From CBDDBU01 sp965226045 (GTDB lineage: Bacteria; Pseudomonadota; Alphaproteobacteria; VGEJ01), in contig CBDDBU010000025.1 of assembly GCA_965226045.1 (NCBI GenBank), positions 111,880 through 175,879 of the forward strand: 64,000 nucleotides of DNA. Direction: 5' to 3'. Under the pieces are notes generated by a model. It was given only the letters and a program-made list of their open reading frames with translations, ran no database searches and was not told the origin of the DNA. The translations under genes were made by a program, and so were the position numbers. Positions 36,539 to 44,014 of the stretch are shown piece by piece; position 1 is the first letter of the stretch; each line of letters opens with the position of its first letter.

Positions 36539-38050
36539 ATGTTGGTCGTGGAGACGATAGCGCGGATCCGGCGGGAGTATTTCGTCAAGGGGAAGCCGAT
36601 CAAGGAGATCGTGCGGGACGTGAAGGTCTCGCGCAACACGGTGCGCAAGGTGATCCGTTCGCAGGCGACGGCGTTCACCTACGACCGGCGGGTCCAGCCG
36701 ATGCCGAAGCTGGGGCCGTGGACGGCCGAGCTGGAGCGGATGCTGGAGGCCAACGAGACCAAGTCGAAGCGGGAGCGGCTGACGCTGCTACGGATCTCCG
36801 AAGCCCTCGAGGGTCTGGGCTATGGCGGCGGCTACGACGCGGTGCGGCGCTACGCCAAGGCGTGGCGGTGGCGCCGTTCGGCATCGACGGCGCAGACCTA
36901 TGTGCCGTTGGTGTTCTCGCCGGGCGAGGCCTATCAGTTCGACTGGAGCCACGAGTACGTGGTGCTGGCGGGGGTGACGACCAAGGTCAAGGTCGCGCAC
37001 GTCCGGCTGTGCCACAGCCGAATGTTCTTCGTCCGCGCTTATCCGCGCGAGAGCCAGGAGATGGTGTTCGACGCCCACGACCGGGCATTCCGGCTGTTCC
37101 AGGGTGCCTGCCGGCGAGGCATCTACGACAACATGAAGACGGCGGTGCAGACCGTCCTCATCGGCAAGGAGCGCGCGTTCAACCGGCGCTTCGTGCAGAT
37201 GTGTGGCCACTACCTGGTCGAACCGACAGCATGCACGCCGGGAGCGGGATGGGAGAAGGGGCAGGTCGAGAACCAGGTCGGGATCATCCGCGGTCGGTTC
37301 TTCACCCCGCGGCTGCGCTTCAAGACCTACGACGAGCTCAACGCCTGGCTCTTGGACCAGTGCGTCGCCTACGCCCGGCGTCATCCCCACCCGGTGTTCA
37401 AGGACAGGACTGTCTGGCAGGTGTTCGAGGACGAGCGTCCGTCCCTGGTCGGCTATCGCGGGCCGTTCGACGGCTTCCACGCGGTCCCGGCGTCGGTGTC
37501 GAAGACCTGCCTGGTGCGCTTCGACAGCAACAAGTACAGCGTGGCGGCGCGCGCCGTCGGCCGTCCGGTCGAGGTCCATGCCTACGCCGATCGCATCGTC
37601 ATCCGCCAGGACGGCGAGATCGTCGCCGAGCATGCCCGGCGCTTCGGCCGCGACCAGACCGTCTATGACCCGTGGCACTAGGTGCCCGTGCTGGCGAGGA
37701 AGCCCGGTGCGCTTCGTAACGGCGCGCCGTTCAAGGACTGGGCGCTGCCCGGCGCCCTGGGTCGCGTGCGCGTCCGGCTCGCCGGCCACGACGACGGCGA
37801 CAGGCAGATGGTCGAGATCCTCACCGCCGTGCTGGCGGATGGGCTGGCGGCGGTGGAGGCCGCCTGTGCCGAGGCGCTCGCTGGCGGCGTGTGCAGCGCC
37901 GACGTCGTGCTCAACATCCTCAATCGTCGGCGCCAGCCGTCCGAGACGGCGCCGATCCCGACGCCCGCGAACCTGCGTCTTCGCTTTGAGCCGGTGGCCG
38001 ATTGCACCCGCTACGACCGCTTGAGGGGGGTCGGCCATGGAGCGCCATGA
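36539..38050 (+). pseudogene. istA: IS21 transposase IstA, interrupted by an in-frame amber codon
   Basis: The frame runs 503 codons with one internal TAG at 37679-37681. The N-terminal helix-turn-helix reads IKEIVRDVKVSRNTVRKVIRS. The DDE triad is visible in YQFDWSHEYVV, RGIYDNMKTAV and WEKGQVENQVG. The N-terminal 380 residues end at YDPWH; the frame resumes directly with VPVLARKPGALRNGAPF, where other IstA proteins read a Tyr, so TAC became TAG. The catalytic core is before the stop; the missing C-terminal 120 residues may still matter for IstB contact. It overlaps istB by 14 nt. Confidence 0.88.
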
Positions 38051-38765
38051 GGTCCTGGAGATGATGGCCGCACTCAAGCTCGCCGGCATGCGCGACGCGT
38101 TCGACGAGGTGCTCGCCGACGGCCTCAAGCGCCAGCATCCGATGCAGCGAATCATCGGCGAGCTGTTGAAGGCCGAGATCGCCGACAAGCAGGCGCGATC
38201 CATCAAGTACCAGATGAGTGGCGCCAAGCTGCCGCTGGCCAAGGAGCTGGCCGACTTCGACTTCACCGACACCCCGGTCAACGAGCCGCTGGTCCGCGAG
38301 TTGGCGGTCGGCGGCTTCCTGGCCAACCAGCGCAACGCCGTGCTGATCGGCGGCACCGGCACCGGCAAGAGCCATCTCGCCGTCGCCATCGCGCGGGCCT
38401 GCATCCGCGATGGCGCCCGGGGCCGCTTCTTCAACGTCGTCGACCTGGTCAACCGGCTCGAGGCCGAAGCCCGCGCCGGCCGCCAGGGCCGGCTCGCCGA
38501 TCAGCTGGCCCGGCGCGACCTCGTCATCCTCGACGAGCTCGGCTACCTGCCCTTCGCCCAAACCGGAGGCCAGCTGCTGTTCCACCTCGTCAGCCGGCTC
38601 TACGAGCGCACCTCGATCATCGTCACCACCAACCTGACCTTCGGCGAATGGCCGTCCGTCTTCGGCGACGCCAAGATGACCACCGCGCTCCTCGATCGTC
38701 TGACGCACCACTGCGAGATCATCGAGACCGGAAACGACTCCTGGCGCTTCAAGAATCGGTCCTAA
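38037..38765 (+). CDS. istB: IS21 helper ATPase IstB
   Basis: AAA+ ATPase that assists IstA in target capture, 242 aa. Walker A GGTGTGKSHLA near residue 104, Walker B LVILDELGYLPF near residue 162, sensor region SIIVTTNLTFGEW and the C-terminal RLTHHCEIIETGNDSWRFK are all in place. It is intact, follows istA with a 14-nt overlap, and is the standard partner. Confidence 0.95.
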   Translation: MERHEVLEMMAALKLAGMRDAFDEVLADGLKRQHPMQRIIGELLKAEIADKQARSIKYQMSGAKLPLAKELADFDFTDTPVNEPLVRELAVGGFLANQRNAVLIGGTGTGKSHLAVAIARACIRDGARGRFFNVVDLVNRLEAEARAGRQGRLADQLARRDLVILDELGYLPFAQTGGQLLFHLVSRLYERTSIIVTTNLTFGEWPSVFGDAKMTTALLDRLTHHCEIIETGNDSWRFKNRS

Positions 38766-38968
38766 AGGCAACCGATCCACCTGCGGCCCGGTCGCCCAGG
38801 TGGGCCCACAGGAACCTCCCACACGCGGTCCGCCGCCAGCCGCGTGGTGGGCGCGTCGGCCCGCGCGCGGGCCCCTCCTATGGACTACCTGTACGACCTC
38901 CGCCGTGCATCCCCAAAGGGGTCAACATTGCACGCCGATAGGGGGTCAATGTTCAACGCCGATTGACA

Positions 38969-39349
38969 ATCTGGATGGCCGAAACCAGGAAGGATGCCGA
39001 GAGCGCCTTCGACTTCTTCCTGGAAGCCTACGGGCCGAAGTACGACAAGGCCGCGGCCTGCCTGGCCAGGGACCGCGACGTCCTGCTGACGTTCTACGAC
39101 TTCCCCGCCGAGCACTGGAAGCATGTACGCACGACCAACCCCATCGAGAGCACGTTCGCCACGGTTCGTCTGCGCACCTACCGGACCAAGGGCTGCCTGT
39201 CGCGCAAGACGGCGATGGCCATGGTCTTCAAACTATGCCAGCGCGCTCAGAGAAAATGGAGAAAACTCGATGGATCGAACCATCTCGCCGAGATCATTCG
39301 CGGCGTCAAATTCGTAGATGGAGAACGCCAGGATCGCGCCGCCGCATGA
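38969..39349 (+). pseudogene. IS256-family transposase, C-terminal fragment
   Basis: Starts immediately after the IS21 right end and reads IWMAETRKDAESAFDFFLEAY, then LTFYDFPAEHWKHVRTTNPIESTFATVR (containing the catalytic Glu) and LSRKTAMAMVFKLCQRAQ, the typical end of an IS256 transposase. It is in the same orientation as the fragment at 34946. Together they are one transposase whose central part, with both catalytic Asp residues, is gone. Confidence 0.88.
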
Positions 39350-39596
39350 TCAGCCCATACACAACTTTTGACAATAGCTCAGCCACCTGACGTGTGCAAC
39401 GTCTTCTCGAATTTCATCAACCCTGACACGCCGAGGTTAAACGCCATGCCCATAATGACGCGCTGCCTTGTGTCGCCAAGATCGCCGATCTAGCAGCCTG
39501 TCGGACTGAGGTCCGCGAGAATGGGTGTGGACGGATCGCGATGTGGAGAGGTTGGGTGTGGACGGATCGCGATGTGGAGAGGTCATGGGATCGAGC

Positions 39597-39796
39597 GCCT
39601 TTCGTGAGGACACGGAGTGCGGTCGCTTGGCCGCGCGTACCGCAGGGTGAGTATACTCTTATGCCCTCTCGTGAGGGCACGAAGTACGTTCGCTTGCTCG
39701 CGCGTGCCGCAAGGCGAGCATACTCTTATTCCTTTTCGCGAGGTACGGAGTCCGGCCGCCTGCTCAAGCGTATTGCAAGGTGAACATTCTCTTTAT
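39597..39796. repeat. Three diverged tandem repeats of about 67 bp at the 3' end of IS1182-like copy A
   Basis: Three units each run from a TATGC/TATAC-CTCTTAT core through a GAGGNNACGGAGT segment. The unit nearest the transposase overlaps its last eleven codons and its stop. The other two are non-coding. The same array is at 49586-49790 in copy B. Confidence 0.85.
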
Positions 39797-41122
39797 GTTC
39801 CAGGCCAGGGTCACCAGGTTCCATTCGCCCGTGACCTTGTCCAGGCCGCGTAGCGAGAACTGGCGGAAGCCCATGGCCGATTTGATGATGCCGAACACCG
39901 GTTCCGGCGTTTGCTTGCGCAGGGCGTAGAGTTGCCGGCCCTCGGGCGTCGCCAGTCGATGTGTCATCGCTTCCAGCGGCGTCGGGTTCTCCGGGGGCGG
40001 CGGCGCGCCGGCGAAGCGGTCCTTCCAGGAGAGATGATGGCGTTCCCGGCCGGGCGTGATCAACGGCGCGATCTCGGCCTCGGCGCAGGCGTTCACGTTG
40101 GCCTCGCTGAAGTAGCCGCTGTCCGCCAGCAGGGTCTCGGGCGCGCCCAGCGCCTCGGGAAGGCGGGCGAGCGCTTCCAGCGCCGGCTCGATTTGCCGCT
40201 TGTCGTTGGGGGCCTGGACCACGTCGTTGGTGACCACCAGCAGGCTGTCGGCCGCCACCAGGGCTTGGGCGTTGTAGGCCTGTTCGAAGCCGCCGCCGGC
40301 CACCGGCATGATGCGCGAGTCCGCGTCGGTCAGATTGACCTGGTCCTTCGGCCCGGGCCCGGCCACCGGCGGCTCGGGTGGACGGCCGCCCGGCTTGCGG
40401 CCCGTCTTCTCGGCCTTCTCCGCGCGCGCCTCGAGCTTCGCCTCGTACTCGGCCCGTTCCCGCTCAAGGCGTTCGCGCGCCCGCGCCTCGATCACCGCCT
40501 TAGCCTCGGCGATGCGGGCCAGACGATCCTCGCGCCGGGCCAGTTCCTCGGGCACCGACATCCCGTCGGGCACATCCGCCCCATCGGCCGCCTCCGCCAA
40601 CGCCATCAACTCCGCCACCTCGGCCTTCAACCGGGCTTCGAGCTCGCAGGCGTGTTTCCACGACAGCGCGCTGTGCCGGCTCGCGTTGGCGTGCACCTTG
40701 GTGCCGTCCAGCGCCACCGTGCCGAGCTTCAGCACCCCGGCTTCCCGGGCCAGCAGCAGCACCTCGACGAACAGCCCTTCGATCCGGTCGAGAAAACGCC
40801 GCCGGAACGCGGCGATGGTATCGTGGTCGGGATGATCGTTGGCCGCGATGAAGCGGAAAGCGACAGAATCATAGGTCGCGCGCTCCAACTTGCGGCTCGA
40901 AAACACCCCCGTGGCGTAGCCGTAGACCAGAAGCCCCAGCAGCATGCTCGGGTGATAGGACGCCGAGCCCGAGCCGCGATAGGCCTTCACGAACGCCGAG
41001 AGGTCCAACTGCTCGATCACCTCGACCACGAAGCGCGCCAGATGCCGCTCGGGAAGCCATTCCTCCACCGACGGCGGCAGCAGAAACCCCGTCTCCCGGT
41101 CGACCGGTCGGAAATTGCTCAT
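39764..41122 (-). CDS. IS1182-family transposase, copy A
   Basis: Coding sequence of 452 aa from MSNFRPVDRETGFLLPPSVEEW to MFTLQYA. The DUF772-type N-terminal domain reads HPSMLLGLLVYGYATGVFSSRKLE. DDE residues fall in TVALDGTKVHANAS, LLADSGYFSEAN and a C-terminal PVFGIIKSAMGFRQFSLRG. A charged coiled coil (about residues 190-240) separates the first two. The IS66 element lies just upstream of the ATG, so the native ribosome-binding site is displaced: the frame is open into the IS66 left end but expression is doubtful. Apparently identical to copy B in protein sequence. Confidence 0.9.
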   Translation of the reverse strand: MSNFRPVDRETGFLLPPSVEEWLPERHLARFVVEVIEQLDLSAFVKAYRGSGSASYHPSMLLGLLVYGYATGVFSSRKLERATYDSVAFRFIAANDHPDHDTIAAFRRRFLDRIEGLFVEVLLLAREAGVLKLGTVALDGTKVHANASRHSALSWKHACELEARLKAEVAELMALAEAADGADVPDGMSVPEELARREDRLARIAEAKAVIEARARERLERERAEYEAKLEARAEKAEKTGRKPGGRPPEPPVAGPGPKDQVNLTDADSRIMPVAGGGFEQAYNAQALVAADSLLVVTNDVVQAPNDKRQIEPALEALARLPEALGAPETLLADSGYFSEANVNACAEAEIAPLITPGRERHHLSWKDRFAGAPPPPENPTPLEAMTHRLATPEGRQLYALRKQTPEPVFGIIKSAMGFRQFSLRGLDKVTGEWNLVTLAWNIKRMFTLQYA

Positions 41123-41275
41123 GACGGTAACTACCCAGGTACCCCGCTCCTGACCGCGAGAGGATGATGTAGGTGGTCGCCGGGGCCGGGTTTCCGCCGC
41201 CGCGTCGTTGATCGTCTCTTGACTCCATAGAATCGGGCGTCTATGGGTTGCGCTCTCGTGTGACGGGAGCGGCGC

Positions 41276-41941
41276 GTGGGATATTTCGGGTCGAAGGCGA
41301 CGAGCGGTCTGTGCCAGGCGCTGATTGCGCTGATGCCGCCGCACAGCGTTTACATCGAGAGCCACCTGGGGGGCGGTGCGCTGATGAAGCGCAAGCCAAC
41401 GGGCGTGCGCTCGATCGGCATCGACCGCGATGCGCAGGCGCTCGAGGCCTTTGCCTGTGACTACCCGGTCGAGTTGGTGCATGGCTGTGCCCATGCCTTT
41501 TTGGCCTCGTTCCCGTTTCTGGGCCCGGAGCTGGTCTACAGCGATCCCCCCTATCTGCACGCGACCCGCCGTTCGGCACGGCGCTATCGCTTCGACTACG
41601 AGGAGGTCGACCATGTCGCGCTCCTGGACCTGCTCAAGGATCTGCCCTGCCAGGTGATGGTCTCGGGCCATCCCTCGGCGCTCTATGACGAGATGCTGGC
41701 GGGCTGGCGCAGTCTGGCGCTGCAGGTGACGACCCAGGCCCAGGTGCGGACCGAGGTCGTGTGGTTCAACTTCGCGCCCGACCGGGTGCATTGGGCGAGC
41801 TACGCAGGCCGGAACTTCACCGACCGCCAGCGCATCAAGCGTAAGGCGGCCAACTGGGGCCGGCGTTACAAGGCCTTGCCGGCGGGCGAACGCCTCGCGG
41901 TGCTGGCCGCCATGATGGCCGTCGATGCCGAGGACCCGTGA
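41276..41941 (+). CDS. D12-class DNA adenine N6-methyltransferase carried by the IS66-family element
   Basis: A 221-aa protein related to Dam-type methyltransferases. The motif order is FGSK at residues 4-7 (the FxGxK-like SAM-binding start), YIESHLGGGAL at 26-36 (motif I, equivalent to FVEPFxGGG), YSDPPYL at 88-94 (catalytic motif IV, DPPY), and a VMVSGHPSALYDEM segment. It starts with GTG at 41276, 6 nt after GGGAG. It has no partner restriction gene. Its stop overlaps the transposase GTG (GTGA), so the two should be translated together. Recognition sequence unknown; GATC is a guess from family resemblance. Confidence 0.9.
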   Translation: MGYFGSKATSGLCQALIALMPPHSVYIESHLGGGALMKRKPTGVRSIGIDRDAQALEAFACDYPVELVHGCAHAFLASFPFLGPELVYSDPPYLHATRRSARRYRFDYEEVDHVALLDLLKDLPCQVMVSGHPSALYDEMLAGWRSLALQVTTQAQVRTEVVWFNFAPDRVHWASYAGRNFTDRQRIKRKAANWGRRYKALPAGERLAVLAAMMAVDAEDP

Positions 41942-43476
41942 CGCTGTCGCGCTGGCACGAGGACCTCGCCGCCCATGACGAGGCCTTCGCGTGCCTGCAA
42001 GATCTTCTTGACCCCTCATCCTTCGCAACCACAGTCGTCAAGGCCTTCCGGGAATGGGGCCAGGGGCTGTTGCGCCTGGCCACGGCGCTCGTCCGGGAGA
42101 ATGCCGCGCTCGAGCGGGAGAACGCGACCCTGCGGGACCGCATCGCCGAGCTCGAGCGGAGCGCGGCGCTTGACAGCACCACCAGCAGCAAGCCGCCCGC
42201 CAGCGACGGCCTGCGCAAGAAGAGCGGAACCCAGAGGCGCACCCGAAGCCAGCGCGGCAAGTCCGGCAGGCCAAGCGGCGGCCAGCCGGGCCACAAGGGA
42301 ACGACGCTGGCGCGGACCGAGAGCCCGGACCATGTTGTGGATCATGACCCCTCCGCCTGTTCGGGCTGCGGCGCACCGCTGTCGGACGCCGACCGTCACC
42401 GCGCGCCCGTCTGTCGACAGGTCTTCGATGTGCCCGAGCCACGCCCCCTGGAGGTCACCGAACACCGCGCCCATCGCTGCCTCTGCGGCGCCTGCGCCAC
42501 CGTGACAGGAGCCGTCTTCCCGGACGGCGTGACCGCCCCGGTCCAGTACGGGCCACGCATCACCGCCTGGGTGAGCTACCTGCTGTACGCCCAGTTCGTT
42601 CCCGAGAAGCGCTTGGCCGAACTCATGAGCGACCTCTTCGCAGTGTCCATCTCCACAGCCACGATCACCGCCATGGGCCGGCGAACCGCCAGGCGCTTCG
42701 AGCCCTTCCTCGCCCATGTCGCAGACGTGATCCGCACAGCGGTCCCGGTCAAGCACCTCGACGAAACCGGCCTGCGGATCGCCGCCCGTACCCGCTGGCT
42801 CCACGTGCTGTGCACCCCATTCCTGACCGTCCTGCGCATCGGCGCGGGACGCGGCGATGTCGAAAAGGACCTCGAAGGCATCCTCATCCATGACGATTAC
42901 GCCGCCTACTTCACCCTCAAGGGCGTGCGCCACGGCGCCTGCAACGCCCATCACCTGCGCGAACTCCAGGCCCTGATCGACATCGAGAAGGAAGACTGGG
43001 CAAAGAGCATGCACCGCCTCCTTGAGCGCGCACACAGGGCTACCCGCTTCTCCCGTGAGAACGGCCGCGACGTGCCCGCCTCCCTGGTGGCCCGGATCTC
43101 GCGGGCCTGGGCCCGCATCCTCGACCACGCCATCGCCTTCCACGAGGCGCAGCCGCCGCTCCGGACCGGCAAGCGCGGACGAAAGAAACACCGCATCGGT
43201 CATAACCTCGCGCTCCGCCTCCGCAAGCACAAGGAGGGATGCCTGCGATTCCTCACCGACCCGCGCACGCCGTTTACGAACAATGAGGCCGAACGTGACC
43301 TCCGAATGGCCAAGCTGCGCCAGAAAATCTCCGGTGGCTTCCGCTCCGAGAGGGGTGCCTACAACTTCGCCAGAATGCGTGCCGTCATCGCCACCGCCCG
43401 AAAGCAAGGCTGGAACGTCCTCCAGACCCTGGTGCATCCCGATCCGATGCAACTAATCCCCCAACTGCGCCTCTGA
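41938..43476 (+). CDS. IS66-family transposase TnpC (ISBst12-type), copy 1
   Basis: A 512-aa transposase. The order is an N-terminal helical region with a leucine zipper (LVRENAALERENATLRDRIA, about residues 49-68), the SKPPASDG linker, and a zinc-finger domain (CSGCGAPL...CLCGAC, about residues 140-187). The DDE core follows, with Asp in KHLDETGLRI, Asp in LIHDDYAAYF and Glu in TNNEAERDLRMAK near residue 450. It starts with GTG overlapping the methyltransferase stop. Intact in both copies of the element. Confidence 0.95.
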   Translation: MTLSRWHEDLAAHDEAFACLQDLLDPSSFATTVVKAFREWGQGLLRLATALVRENAALERENATLRDRIAELERSAALDSTTSSKPPASDGLRKKSGTQRRTRSQRGKSGRPSGGQPGHKGTTLARTESPDHVVDHDPSACSGCGAPLSDADRHRAPVCRQVFDVPEPRPLEVTEHRAHRCLCGACATVTGAVFPDGVTAPVQYGPRITAWVSYLLYAQFVPEKRLAELMSDLFAVSISTATITAMGRRTARRFEPFLAHVADVIRTAVPVKHLDETGLRIAARTRWLHVLCTPFLTVLRIGAGRGDVEKDLEGILIHDDYAAYFTLKGVRHGACNAHHLRELQALIDIEKEDWAKSMHRLLERAHRATRFSRENGRDVPASLVARISRAWARILDHAIAFHEAQPPLRTGKRGRKKHRIGHNLALRLRKHKEGCLRFLTDPRTPFTNNEAERDLRMAKLRQKISGGFRSERGAYNFARMRAVIATARKQGWNVLQTLVHPDPMQLIPQLRL

Positions 43477-43711
43477 GAACACCGGCACCGCTACCAGCCC
43501 GGACCCCCACGATCCCTCACATACAAACGCTCGGGCCAATCAGACCTGGGTAGTTACCATGACGGCGCTCCATCACGCGCGGGCAAATCAACTGATACCA
43601 TCGAATCCTATTTCGACTCCCGGCTCAAGTCCGACAGGCTGCTAGGGGAGCGCCTTGTCCAACTCGGTTCGGCCGGCTTCCATCTTGATGGAGCCAGCCT
43701 TGGTGAGGTAG

Positions 43712-43942
43712 TCAATTCTCGGACTCGGCCTCGGCGTCACCCGCTTCGGAGGCCTTCTGGTTCTTATAGAGTTGCTGCCGCCGCCATGTGTACTCGGCAA
43801 TCATGTACCAGTCCGCGGAGCGTTGATTTTGCTGGGCGACCACCAGTTGATCCACGCCTTGCTGTAGTGAGTTGGCCTTTGACGCCGCTGTTTGATTGCC
43901 AAGATGCTCTCCAATGGGCAAAGCGGGCCATTGGTTACACAT
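43712..43942 (-). CDS. Hypothetical protein, possibly phage-derived
   Basis: A 76-aa reading frame directly upstream of the lysozyme remnant on the same strand. It reads LGNQTAASKANSLQQGVDQL, then VVAQQNQRSADWYMIAEYTW, with a charged Glu/Asp-rich end. There is no membrane segment and I recognise no family. The position before a phage lysozyme suggests a lysis-module or tail-region gene. Its N-terminus may be truncated or misplaced, because the first 20 residues look unlike the rest. Confidence 0.4.
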   Translation of the reverse strand: MCNQWPALPIGEHLGNQTAASKANSLQQGVDQLVVAQQNQRSADWYMIAEYTWRRQQLYKNQKASEAGDAEAESEN

Positions 43943-44014
43943 CGTAGTCCAATGAATTTATAGAGGGACGATAAGTTCGATGTGGATATACGGTGTGGGG
44001 CGTCTGTGGACAAG

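Larger units (their letters stand above)
36424..38968 (+). mobile_element. IS21-family insertion sequence
   Basis: A 2545-bp element with istA and istB. Ends start TGT and share TGT-n4-CGGCGT-n2-AA-n2-TTGACCCC. A second internal copy of the CGGCGT...TTGACCCC motif lies behind each end, the multiple terminal repeats typical of IS21. No target duplication is present: the left flank is IS3 OrfB, the right flank is IS256 transposase. The flanks are therefore not the two halves of one target, and a deletion must adjoin one end. Confidence 0.9.
34847..39380 (+). mobile_element. IS256-family element 2, split by IS3- and IS21-family elements
   Basis: The ends form inverted repeats (GAGCTAT...TTGTGTACGG at the left; the same GAGCTAT...TTGTGTATGG read inward at the right). 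A 9-bp duplication AGCCACCTG flanks them at 34838-34846 and 39381-39389. Inside are, in order: the 5' part of an IS256 transposase, a truncated IS3-family element, an IS21-family element, and the 3' part of the same IS256 transposase. The middle of the IS256 gene and the end of the IS3 element are missing, so nested insertion was followed by an internal deletion. Confidence 0.85.
41127..43557 (+). mobile_element. IS66-family element with an adenine methyltransferase passenger gene, copy 1
   Basis: A 2431-bp element with perfect 14-bp inverted repeats GTAACTACCCAGGT, the GTAA ends of the IS66 family. It contains two overlapping genes: a D12-class DNA adenine methyltransferase and a TnpC-type transposase; tnpA and tnpB are absent, as in the ISBst12 subgroup. 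It lies in the 5' region of IS1182-like copy A. The flanks CATGACG (41120-41126 and 43558-43564) are duplicated over 7 bp, one short of the usual 8. GATC sites lie 84 bp from the left end (41210-41213) and about 44 bp from the right end (43511-43514). Confidence 0.93.
39494..43641 (-). mobile_element. IS1182-like element, copy A, interrupted by an IS66-family element
   Basis: Ends are the inverted repeat CAGCCTGTCGGACT, bordered by CTAG at 39490-39493 and 43642-43645. Without the 2431-bp IS66 insertion and its 7-bp duplication it is about 1710 bp. That is 32 bp longer than copy B: 31 bp come from a tandem duplication of GTGTGGACGGATCGCGATGT plus 11 more bases near 39530-39592, and one base from an insertion beside the transposase start (GGAGCGCC for GGAGGCC). 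It inserted into the lysozyme remnant. Confidence 0.9.
39390..43702 (-). pseudogene. Phage lysozyme-like gene remnant, split by the IS1182-like copy A
   Basis: Two pieces in one frame lie on either side of IS1182-like copy A. The right piece (43646-43702) reads YLTKAGSIKMEAGRTELDKALP. The left piece (39390-39489) reads IGDLGDTRQRVIMGMAFNLG and continues VSGLMKFEKTLHT. The RQRV...MAFNLGV.GL.KF..TL pattern is the C-terminal half of T4-type phage lysozymes. After collapse of the 4-bp CTAG duplication the joint reads CCC-TAG-ATC, an amber codon where lysozymes have Trp, so the gene was already broken or the site has changed. The catalytic N-terminus and the C-terminal end are absent. This is evidence for a decayed prophage. 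Confidence 0.65.

Noticed and set aside
37676..37684. Possible recoding of TAG as a sense codon, suggested by istA and the lysozyme joint
   Set aside because: TAG terminates frr, nuoL, nuoA, the DUF1467 gene and hup at their expected ends, and the two internal cases are in decaying mobile DNA.
39541..39853. Short plus-strand frames with repeated RVPQGEHTL
   Set aside because: They come from the 67-bp tandem repeats of the IS1182 tail read on the wrong strand; no start signal or family resemblance.
41276..41941. A restriction-modification system
   Set aside because: No endonuclease gene lies beside either methyltransferase copy; the only partner is the transposase, and the pair is enclosed by IS66 ends.
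39764..42028. A 754-codon minus-strand frame that seems to fuse an IS66 region to an IS1182 transposase
   Set aside because: The N-terminal 300 codons are the antisense of the methyltransferase gene in the IS66 element; only the part from 41122 leftwards is a real transposase. The fusion is a by-product of the insertion.
42016..43452. Long minus-strand frame of 478 codons opposite the IS66 transposase, present again at 54394-55830
   Set aside because: It is exactly antisense to tnpC, its codon use mirrors the sense gene, and long antisense frames are common in GC-rich DNA.
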